Origin: Bacillota bacterium
Lineage (GTDB): Bacteria; Bacillota; Sulfobacillia; JACIYH01
DNA: 64,000 nt
Direction of reading: 5' to 3'
Assembly (NCBI GenBank): GCA_040757085.1
Contig: JBFLXJ010000006.1
Location: 1 to 64,000, forward strand
Part shown: in pieces, positions 57,756 to 64,000 of the stretch
Layout of the letters: the number at the start of each line of letters is the position of its first letter
Position numbering within the stretch: the stretch's first letter is position 1
Notes under the pieces: model-generated
Told to the model about the DNA's origin: nothing
What the model saw: only the letters and a program-made list of their open reading frames with translations
Databases searched by the model: none
Position numbers and translations under genes: made by a program

Positions 57756-60101
57756 GTGGGTATCGGCATATACGTTTGCCAGTGTAACGGACAAGTGTCT
57801 ACAATCATCGATACCGCCCGGCTGGCGGATACCATGCGCCGGGCCAGGGGGGTTGCCATATCTGTAGACCACCCCTGCTTATGCAGCCCTTCCGGAGTCG
57901 AATTGATCAAGCGCGGCATCAGCGAGGGCAATATAGATAGGATTATCCTGGCCGGTTGCTCCCCGCGCGTGCACGAAGAAACTTTCAAGAGAGCAGTGCA
58001 AGAGGCTGGACTGAACCAGCATCTCGTGGAACGCTGCAACATCAGGGAACAGTGCGCGTGGCCCCACGCTGGCGAGCCGGAAGCTGCCGCCCGGAAGGCT
58101 CGAGTTTTGCTCGGAATGTCCCTGGCCCGCGTGCGCCTGCTGGAGGCGTTAATGCCGGTAAAGTACCCCTCGGTGAACAGGGCACTGGTGCTGGGGGCGG
58201 GGATAGCGGGACTGAGCGCAGCCGCTGACCTGGCAGCAGCCGGGGTCGAGGTGGCCGTGGTCGAGAAGCAGCCTTACGTGGGCGGGCGCGTGGTGGGGTT
58301 TCACAAGTATTTCCCCAGGATGTGTCCGCCCCAGTGCGGGGTGGATTTCCTGCTCCAGAAACTTCGGGCCGATCCCAGGGTGACCTTCTACACCCAGGCC
58401 GAGCTGGAAGGCATCGCGGGATGCCCGGGAAACTTCCAGGTTGACCTGGTAATACGACCCAGGTTCGTGGCGCCGGAAAGATGCACGGCCTGTGGTGTGT
58501 GCGCCGACGTGTGCCCCGTCCAGGTACCCAACCCCTTCGACTTCGGTCGCAGCGCTCGCAAAGCAGTATACCTTCCCCACGCCATGGCATACCCGCGGAG
58601 CCACGTGGTTGATAGGGCAAAGTGCCTGCCGGGGTGCGATTCGTGCAGCAAGATCTGCCCGACGGGGGCCATCTGCCTCGAGCAGCAGGAAGATCGGGTG
58701 CGGATAAACGTGGGAGCCGTACTGGTCGCTACCGGCTGGGAACCTTTTGAGGCGTCGCTGGTCGAGCAGTATGGATACGGACGTTACCCCGATGTAGTGA
58801 CCAACGTGGAGTTCGAGAGATTGGCCTCGCCCAACGGGCCCACCGGAGGAAGGATGGTTCGCCTTTCCAGTGGCGAGCCGATCAAGAGTATAGCATTCTT
58901 ACAATGTGTCGGCAGCCGTGACTCGGAACATCTGCCCTATTGCTCCCAAATCTGCTGCACGGTCACCCTCAAGCAGATCGCATACGTGCGGGAAGCGTGC
59001 CCCGATGCCTCAATTTATGTATTCTACATGGACATGCGGGCGGTGGGTGACTACGAGCTCATGTACAGGGACGCCCAGGAGAGGCTGGGTGCTACCTTCA
59101 TCCGGGGGAATCCCTCCGAAGTGGTGGAGGACCCCAGGTCGAAACAGCTCGTGGTTCGGGCAGAAGACACCCTGTCAGGGCGGCAGGTCCAATTTCTGGC
59201 GGACATGGTGGTCCTGGCCACCGGCATGAAACCCGACCCCGGATTGGGCAAGATACTACACGCCCTCGACCTCTCCCCGGAAGGGACCCAGTTTGCCGGC
59301 GGTCACGTTCAGTGTTTCCCCTTTGAGCTCCAGCGCACGGGCATTTACGCAGCCGGGTCCTGCCAGGGGCCCATGGATGTGGCCACGGCGGTGAAAAGTG
59401 CGGGCGGAGCGGCCATGAAGGCCATGCCGGTATTACGCGGGGAGATCGAGATCCCGCCGGCTGTCCCGGTCATCGACAAGACAAAGTGCGACAAGTGCAA
59501 GCGCTGCATGGAGGAATGCCCCTTTGGCGCCTGGTACTGGGACGACACCGGATACCCTGCTCCGGACCTGGCCAAATGTCGCCAGTGCGGGATCTGTCAG
59601 GGCGGCTGCCCCATGCGCGCCATCTCCCTCAAGAACTTCACCATCAAGCAGGTGGCCAGCATGATCGAGGCGGTGGACGCCTCATTTCCCGGGAAGGAAC
59701 AACCTGTTGTTCTGGCGTTCCTGTGTGCTAACGATGCCTATCCCTGCGCCGACCTGGCCGGTCAGAAGGGCTACTCATACCCGCCCAACGTGCTCAGCAT
59801 CCGGGTACCGTGCGCGGGTTCTGTGAACGTAGCGTGGGTCACCGATGCCCTCACCAGCGGCATAGACGGCGTGATCATATGCGGCTGCAGTGCGGATCAG
59901 TGCCATTTCGTGCGCGGCAGCGACCTGGCCAGAACCAGGCTGGAAAACATGAGGGAGACGCTGCAGCGTATGCTGATCGAACCGGAGCGCGTTCGCATGG
60001 CGACCCTGGCCATCAACGATCCGGAAGCCTACGTGCGGTTGCTACAAGAATTCGTCACCGACCTCCGGCGCCTGGGCCCGAGCCCCTTTAAGGTGACCTG
60101 A
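57756..60101 (+). CDS. hdrA: HdrA-like flavoprotein fused to MvhD (QmoB-type)
   Basis: A 781-residue fusion. Residues 1-140 are the HdrA N-terminal Cys-bearing domain (YVCQCNGQVSTII). FAD motif VLGAGIAGLSAAADL starts near 144. Fe-S motifs are CTACGVCADVCP (about 243), CLPGCDSCSKICP (289), CDKCKRCMEECP (578) and CRQCGICQGGCP (608). From about 650 an MvhD domain follows (FLCANDAYPC, CGCSADQCHF). QmoB of sulfate reducers has this HdrA-MvhD layout. HdrA flavins bifurcate electrons in methanogens. The GTG at 57756 follows GGAGG by eight bases. A second HdrA (QmoA) is absent. HdrC and HdrB genes follow. Confidence 0.9.
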   Translation: MGIGIYVCQCNGQVSTIIDTARLADTMRRARGVAISVDHPCLCSPSGVELIKRGISEGNIDRIILAGCSPRVHEETFKRAVQEAGLNQHLVERCNIREQCAWPHAGEPEAAARKARVLLGMSLARVRLLEALMPVKYPSVNRALVLGAGIAGLSAAADLAAAGVEVAVVEKQPYVGGRVVGFHKYFPRMCPPQCGVDFLLQKLRADPRVTFYTQAELEGIAGCPGNFQVDLVIRPRFVAPERCTACGVCADVCPVQVPNPFDFGRSARKAVYLPHAMAYPRSHVVDRAKCLPGCDSCSKICPTGAICLEQQEDRVRINVGAVLVATGWEPFEASLVEQYGYGRYPDVVTNVEFERLASPNGPTGGRMVRLSSGEPIKSIAFLQCVGSRDSEHLPYCSQICCTVTLKQIAYVREACPDASIYVFYMDMRAVGDYELMYRDAQERLGATFIRGNPSEVVEDPRSKQLVVRAEDTLSGRQVQFLADMVVLATGMKPDPGLGKILHALDLSPEGTQFAGGHVQCFPFELQRTGIYAAGSCQGPMDVATAVKSAGGAAMKAMPVLRGEIEIPPAVPVIDKTKCDKCKRCMEECPFGAWYWDDTGYPAPDLAKCRQCGICQGGCPMRAISLKNFTIKQVASMIEAVDASFPGKEQPVVLAFLCANDAYPCADLAGQKGYSYPPNVLSIRVPCAGSVNVAWVTDALTSGIDGVIICGCSADQCHFVRGSDLARTRLENMRETLQRMLIEPERVRMATLAINDPEAYVRLLQEFVTDLRRLGPSPFKVT

Positions 60102-60138
60102 GCGTTCGAGTTCGGTACCTGGACTGGGGAGAGAGCAG

Positions 60139-60690
60139 ATGCATATCTCGGCCATCAATGGATGGCAGCAGCTTCTGGACGCAGAGACCTGGCGTCAAGT
60201 GCGATCCTGTTACCAGTGCGGAAGATGCACGGGCGGTTGTCCGCTGGCGTTCGCCATGGCTCATACCCCTCGTGTTCTGATCCGTATGCTCCAGCTGGGC
60301 CTTGTCGCGGAGGCATTGAACTCCAACACCCTGTGGCTCTGCGCGAGTTGTTACAGTTGCTCGGTAACCTGCCCGCGAGGAATCGACCTCACCGGGTTGA
60401 TGTACCGTCTGAGGCAGCTGGCTGCGGCCAGAGGTGTGAGGAACGAGAGCGTGTGGTTCTACTGCGAGTTTCTGGCTGACCTGAGTAAACGAGGAATCAT
60501 CCACGAGTTGGGGTTGATGCTAGCCTACGCGCGCAGGGTCGGTCCAAAATCGCTGCTGCGACACGCCGGCCTGGGGGTACACATGATTTCGGGAAGAAAA
60601 CTGAGGCTGAGGCCGCGCTGCCTCCTCGACCGGGAAGCCTTTGCCCGCGTGGCTGGCGATATCCTCGGCGGTCAGGGACGGTGCCAATAG
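60139..60690 (+). CDS. hdrC: HdrC-like Fe-S subunit
   Basis: A 183-residue protein with two [4Fe-4S] motifs, CYQCGRCTGGCP and CASCYSCSVTCPRG, and the typical helical stretch VLIRMLQLGLVAEAL between them. It connects HdrA with HdrB electrically. It lacks the membrane cytochrome b domain of QmoC, so the complex is expected to be soluble. Gene spacing to hdrA is 37 bp; ATG 60139 follows GGGGAGAG. Confidence 0.92.
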   Translation: MHISAINGWQQLLDAETWRQVRSCYQCGRCTGGCPLAFAMAHTPRVLIRMLQLGLVAEALNSNTLWLCASCYSCSVTCPRGIDLTGLMYRLRQLAAARGVRNESVWFYCEFLADLSKRGIIHELGLMLAYARRVGPKSLLRHAGLGVHMISGRKLRLRPRCLLDREAFARVAGDILGGQGRCQ

Positions 60691-60692
60691 CC

Positions 60693-61538
60693 ATGGAGTA
60701 CCAGTACTTTCCCGGGTGTTCTTTGCACGGGACGGCCAGAGAATACGATCTTTCCCTGAGGGCCGTGGCGGCCTCGCTGGGGCTGGTGTTACACGAATTG
60801 GCAGACTGGAATTGCTGCGGGGCAACCGCGGCCCGCTCGCTGAACGAGTCGCTGGCGCTGTTCCTGGCCGCGCGAAATCTGGCTATGGCTGAGCGGGGAC
60901 CCGGGCCCTTGCTGGTCCCCTGCAACCTGTGCTATAGCAACCTGGCCATTGCTGCCCACTCCCTCGGTCACGAGAGCTTGAGGAAGCGCACCAACGCCGC
61001 CCTGGATAACCTTGGGCTCGCGTACTCGGGCAACGCCACGGTGGTCCACCCGCTGCAAGCTCTGATGCGCGATGTAGGGCCGGAACGCATCGCCTCGTGC
61101 GTAACGCGTCCTCTGCGTGGTCTCAAGGTGGCCTGTTATTACGGATGCCTCCTCACACGCCCCCGCTACGCCAGTATTCAGCAGTCCAACTTCAATCCGG
61201 TGTGGCTGGACAACCTCGTCCTCGCCGTGGGTGGTTCGGCAGTAGCGTTTTCGAGCAAGACCAGGTGCTGCGGAGGCCCCCTGCTGATGACCCATCCCGA
61301 GGCCGCAGCCCGCGCGTCAGGAAGGATCCTCGAGGAAGCCCGCGACATGGGTGCCCAGTGCATTGCTGTGACCTGTCCTATGTGCTACATGAGCCTTTCC
61401 GCCAGCCAGACAGGTCTCCTCAAGCGCTCACACCGCAAATACCGGATCGCGGTGCTGTATTTCACCCAGCTCCTCGGCCTTGCGTTGGGAATAAGTCCGC
61501 GGGAACTCGGCTTGCCGAGCAGGATCATGCCGCTCTGA
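60693..61538 (+). CDS. hdrB: HdrB-like subunit with two CCG domains
   Basis: A 281-residue protein. It starts MEYQYFPGCSLHG in the standard HdrB way and contains both cluster-binding CCG sets: NCCGATAAR with PCNLCYSN, and CYYGCLL, TRCCGGPLL with CPMCYMS. In methanogen HdrB these hold two noncubane [4Fe-4S] clusters that cleave heterodisulfides. The physiological electron acceptor or donor here may be a disulfide, or the protein may just relay electrons to the Apr-like pair, as proposed for HdrBC in Gram-positive sulfate reducers. A GTG at 60681 inside hdrC is an alternative start with a better site. Confidence 0.92.
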   Translation: MEYQYFPGCSLHGTAREYDLSLRAVAASLGLVLHELADWNCCGATAARSLNESLALFLAARNLAMAERGPGPLLVPCNLCYSNLAIAAHSLGHESLRKRTNAALDNLGLAYSGNATVVHPLQALMRDVGPERIASCVTRPLRGLKVACYYGCLLTRPRYASIQQSNFNPVWLDNLVLAVGGSAVAFSSKTRCCGGPLLMTHPEAAARASGRILEEARDMGAQCIAVTCPMCYMSLSASQTGLLKRSHRKYRIAVLYFTQLLGLALGISPRELGLPSRIMPL

Positions 61539-61597
61539 GCACGCGGGCGGCCAGAGTTCGCCGCGTGGTCACCGGAAAGCCCCGCAGGTGGCGGCAG

Positions 61598-62521
61598 CTA
61601 CCTGGTCTGGGTGGGGGGCAGGTTGGGCATCGCGCGGAGACGGGCCACGCGGGCTCGCAGACCCCCCAGATGCATCTCGATGGTGCGGTTATCCTGTGAC
61701 AGAACCCATATCCGGTAGCGCAGGACAGCGCACTGCCTGCCCAGGACAGCCCTCTCCTTCGCGAGTTGGTTCCGGTCGAGGCTGGCCAATCGTCCCAGGG
61801 CAAACGCACACGTCAGTGCGTTTCGCAGGGCCACGGCCTCATCCCACCCTTTCTGCTGGCACAACTCGCGCAATGTGGCTTGGATATATGCAACGGTGTC
61901 AGGTTCGTCGAACCGGACCGGGGTCAAGATCAGGCGTGGCACGGTTGTTGAATCTGCTCGGGGCCCTTTGGGTTCCGCACCCGCCAGCTTGCTGTGCTCC
62001 CTCACTCCCCACCCCTTCACCCGCCCGGCGGCCAGCGTTTCTGCCAGTGCCTCGAGTTCGTGCTCTTGTTGCTCGAGTTCCTGCTGTTCGTGCTCGAGGT
62101 GCAACGCTTGCGCAGCGAGGGCCGCATATTCTACCTGGCCTTCCACGTAATCACGTGCATCGCCGTGCAGGCGAAGTTCGTCCGTATCCAGCAGCCAGGT
62201 GGCTCCACGCTCAAGGGCTTGTTTCAGGGCGGCTGGCGTCAGCCCAGTGACCCACTCGGATACCTCAGGGAGCAACTCCACGCAGGCAGGCAATCTGTGG
62301 CACCCCACTTTGCAAAATGGCTCCTGGCGCACAAGCCAGGAGCCATCAGTTGCGAAGTCGCAACATACAGCGAGCCCCATCGCTGGTTTGTCTTTTGGGT
62401 TAGAATTCGCTCCCGGGTTGGGCTTCTCCTGCCAGGCCAGCTCGAGTGGGGCTCGCCCGCGGAGCCCAGCCTCCGCGACGCTTTCGGCCCCGCCTGAAAA
62501 CGTGAGCACCGGCTGCTCCAC
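61598..62521 (-). CDS. Uncharacterised coiled-coil protein
   Basis: Up to 307 residues; I do not recognise the family. A central Glu/Gln/Leu-rich segment (HLEHEQQELEQQEHELEALA) is a clear coiled coil, and the C-terminal half is charged and helical. The start is doubtful. The frame opens at GTG 62521, 19 bp after the upstream membrane-protein gene, but a perfect inverted repeat at 62317-62346 lies inside the first third, so the true start may be downstream of it, for example a GTG near 62280. No membrane segment is seen. It may share a transcript with the gene at 62540. Confidence 0.5.
   Translation of the reverse strand: MEQPVLTFSGGAESVAEAGLRGRAPLELAWQEKPNPGANSNPKDKPAMGLAVCCDFATDGSWLVRQEPFCKVGCHRLPACVELLPEVSEWVTGLTPAALKQALERGATWLLDTDELRLHGDARDYVEGQVEYAALAAQALHLEHEQQELEQQEHELEALAETLAAGRVKGWGVREHSKLAGAEPKGPRADSTTVPRLILTPVRFDEPDTVAYIQATLRELCQQKGWDEAVALRNALTCAFALGRLASLDRNQLAKERAVLGRQCAVLRYRIWVLSQDNRTIEMHLGGLRARVARLRAMPNLPPTQTR
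62317..62346 (-). repeat. Perfect 11-bp inverted repeat, hairpin or terminator
   Basis: ATGGCTCCTGG and CCAGGAGCCAT are separated by 8 bases. On the minus strand TTTT overlaps and follows the second arm, so it could terminate the transcript from the upstream gene at 62540-63529. It lies within the open frame of the coiled-coil protein. Confidence 0.5.
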
Positions 62522-62539
62522 CGGGTTGCGCCCTGGACT

Positions 62540-63529
62540 TCACGAGTTTCGGGCGACGCCGGATGCAACCGGCGCCGTCCTGCGCCGGACGAGGGCCGGC
62601 GCGAGGAGCAGGGCGAGGCCGGCCGCCAGCGTAAGTAGCCCTGCGGTCTGCTCCATTCCCATGATTCCCTGCGCCTCGATCTCCAGCCACCGTTGCAGCA
62701 AGACGCCTGCCGGCGAAGGGGACGTTCCGGCAGCGGCCAGGTATCGGCCGAGCAGGGGTTGGCCTGCCATGGCCAGCACCACGGATCCCAGGCCAGCTAC
62801 GAGCGTGGTGATGCCCAGCCAGGTGGCTGTAGCCCGGGAACGCCTGCACACCAGCCCCACGAGCAGGGCAGTGACTGCTGCGACCACGGCGGCGGCCGGG
62901 ATCGCCAGCGAAACTGCGCGGACGGCGGGGCGCCATTTCCCCAGCAACTCTTCCACATCTCTGATCTCCGCTATCGATGCCGCCGACCAGCTGTCGGGCG
63001 TTCGCGACACCAGCTTGCGGAGGTTCTCCGAGACACGCCGGTCTATCTTGGCAGCACCCAGGAAATCGAGTGCTGCCGCCTTCGGTTCCCGCAAATCAAT
63101 GGAAACATCGAGGGCGGGTGTACGGCCGTGCAGGTACGAAAGCAGCCCGCCGATTGCGCCATCGAGTTGCTCCTTGACCCACTGTGGGGACACGGCATGG
63201 GTGAGGCAGTCCTCCACCAGTCGGGCCACCTCTTGTGGCTGGGCTCCTTTGCCGATCTGGCGGGCGACTTCCTGGGCCACCTGGGTGGCGACGGCTGCCG
63301 AGAGCAGCGGGGCCAAGTTGGCTTTTTCCACTGCGGTGGAATGGAAGGAGGGGTTCAGTACGGTCCGGCTGATGACCAGGGCTGCCTGGCCGCACAGGAG
63401 AACCACCAGCAGGACCGCGCTCAGCCCGAACAGGGTGAGAACCCTGGCCAGGCGGCGGGGCCGGCCGGGGAGTACCCACATGATGGCCAAAGCCACCAAC
63501 ACCGCCATTACGATGCCACCCAGCACCAT
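62540..63529 (-). CDS. Uncharacterised multi-spanning membrane protein
   Basis: A 329-residue protein. Two N-terminal helices (MVLGGIVMAVLVALAIMWVL, then LTLFGLSAVLLVVLLCG) precede a soluble domain of about 150 residues (roughly 50-205), which is probably outside, then three C-terminal helices ending in a basic tail. I recognise no family. The ATG follows GGGAGGAATG on the minus strand. Its neighbour upstream is the phosphatidylserine decarboxylase gene, 120 bp away; an envelope role would fit but is a guess. Confidence 0.65.
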   Translation of the reverse strand: MVLGGIVMAVLVALAIMWVLPGRPRRLARVLTLFGLSAVLLVVLLCGQAALVISRTVLNPSFHSTAVEKANLAPLLSAAVATQVAQEVARQIGKGAQPQEVARLVEDCLTHAVSPQWVKEQLDGAIGGLLSYLHGRTPALDVSIDLREPKAAALDFLGAAKIDRRVSENLRKLVSRTPDSWSAASIAEIRDVEELLGKWRPAVRAVSLAIPAAAVVAAVTALLVGLVCRRSRATATWLGITTLVAGLGSVVLAMAGQPLLGRYLAAAGTSPSPAGVLLQRWLEIEAQGIMGMEQTAGLLTLAAGLALLLAPALVRRRTAPVASGVARNS

Positions 63530-63649
63530 CGATCATTCCTCCCTCCCCGGCCCTTGTGATATGCATAGGGCGAACGCGGCCACCACATCGCCTCGATCGC
63601 GCTGCCAGCTATCTTCTGCCAGTGTTTTCCCGTCCGCCGGTCCATTATA

Positions 63650-64000
63650 TCACGAATTGCGGTTGAGCGATGGCAAATAGTGGGCTTGGCTATGTGGGGA
63701 AGTGGGGTCCGCACGGCGGGCGATGATGCTGAGGGAACCGTACACCTGCATCCCGGGCCGGGCAATGACGGCAACGTGGGGATCGGGGATGATCACGTCC
63801 ACCTGGGATCCGCGGCTGATGAAGGAGAGCTTCTGTCCGGCGGCCACCTCCTCCCCCGGCTGCACGAAGCAGCGGATCTTGTTCACGAAGCGGTCGGCGA
63901 TCTCGACCAGCCACAGGTCGCCCTCATTTGCGGTCAGCCGCAGGGTGAGGCGTTCGTTTTCCAGGTGGTGGCGTTTCCCCATGAGGTCGACGGCCCGGCG
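63650..64000 (-). CDS. psd: Phosphatidylserine decarboxylase (5' partial)
   Basis: The C-terminal part (at least 115 residues) of a short, archaeal-type PSD; the start lies beyond the right edge. It shows ENERLTLRLTA, VEIADRFVNKIRCFV, then the self-cleavage region FISRGSQVDVIIP, where the Ser of RGS becomes the pyruvoyl group of the alpha chain, and RPGMQVYGSLSII near the end. The product makes phosphatidylethanolamine (or an archaetidyl equivalent) at the membrane. The usual FGS is here RGS, a small variation. A pssA gene is often adjacent and may lie just outside. Confidence 0.85.
   Translation of the reverse strand, partial: RRAVDLMGKRHHLENERLTLRLTANEGDLWLVEIADRFVNKIRCFVQPGEEVAAGQKLSFISRGSQVDVIIPDPHVAVIARPGMQVYGSLSIIARRADPTSPHSQAHYLPSLNRNS

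Noticed and set aside
55495-61538. Genuine dissimilatory sulfate reduction operon
   Set aside because: No sat, qmoA or dsrAB in the window and altered AprA-like active-site surroundings; kept open only as an alternative.
62199-63680. 493-codon open frame on the plus strand
   Set aside because: Opposite the membrane protein at 62540-63529, which has proper helices and a ribosome-binding site; the plus frame is Ser/Arg/Ala-rich noise.
1-64000. tRNA, rRNA, CRISPR array, transposase or phage genes
   Set aside because: None seen: no CCA-ended cloverleaf, no regularly spaced repeats and no transposase or integrase motif in the long frames. A covariance-model search was not possible.

Overview
The window is GC-rich (visibly well above 60%), densely coded bacterial DNA with no rRNA, tRNA, CRISPR array or insertion sequence that I can see. 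The gene set points to an anaerobic, probably endospore-forming member of the Bacillota (high-GC Firmicutes). Supporting signs are a YtaF-type sporulation membrane protein, a DacF-like carboxypeptidase, a PadR regulator with a small partner, frequent GTG/TTG starts with strong GGAGG ribosome-binding sites, two aldehyde:ferredoxin oxidoreductases, two 2-oxoacid:ferredoxin oxidoreductases and a heterodisulfide-reductase module. The phylum is inferred; no marker gene is present.

Layout. 1-5.1 kb: 3' part of a GAF/HD-GYP phosphodiesterase, BioY, a DUF1848 protein, an N-acyl-D-amino-acid deacylase and YtaF. 5.3-11 kb: HOGA-like aldolase, iron alcohol dehydrogenase, SCP2-like protein, a first AOR and a convergent Ldh_2-family dehydrogenase. 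11.1-13.6 kb: Ni/Co ECF transporter with an unusual CbiQ-CbiO fusion. 13.8-19.4 kb: secreted subtilase, a TIGR04076-ferredoxin fusion, a second AOR and an MFS transporter. 19.5-24.3 kb: ChrB-like protein, PadR operon, FNR-like regulator, a heme-copper-oxidase-like membrane protein and heme O synthase. 24.4-31.6 kb: M20 amidohydrolase, MoxR/DUF58/transglutaminase operon and a D-Ala-D-Ala carboxypeptidase. 31.8-43.1 kb: IclR regulator and a cluster encoding KorABDC, SucCD-like ligase, DASS carrier, LarA-domain protein and GlcD/GlcF. 43.2-52.9 kb: second deacylase, two convergent opine-dehydrogenase-like genes, IorAB and two-subunit ADP-forming acyl-CoA synthetase. 53-61.5 kb: Crp-type regulator, second DASS carrier and an AprAB-like/HdrA-MvhD/HdrC/HdrB operon. 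61.6-64 kb: two uncharacterised proteins and the 3' part of phosphatidylserine decarboxylase.

How it fits together (inference). Two modules make ATP from oxoacids: 2-hydroxyacid -> 2-oxoacid -> acyl-CoA -> acid + ATP (GlcDF, Kor, SucCD), and aryl- or amino-acid-derived oxoacid -> acyl-CoA -> acid + ATP (Ior, ACD). Deacylases and opine-type dehydrogenases could feed the second. Both release reduced ferredoxin, as the AORs would. The Apr-like/Hdr module at the right is a plausible partner for redistributing those electrons. It looks like the APS-reductase/Qmo/HdrBC apparatus of Gram-positive sulfate reducers, but it has no sat gene here, only one HdrA-type subunit, the reversed A-B gene order and a divalent-anion carrier at its head. 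It is the best candidate for an undescribed system in the window.
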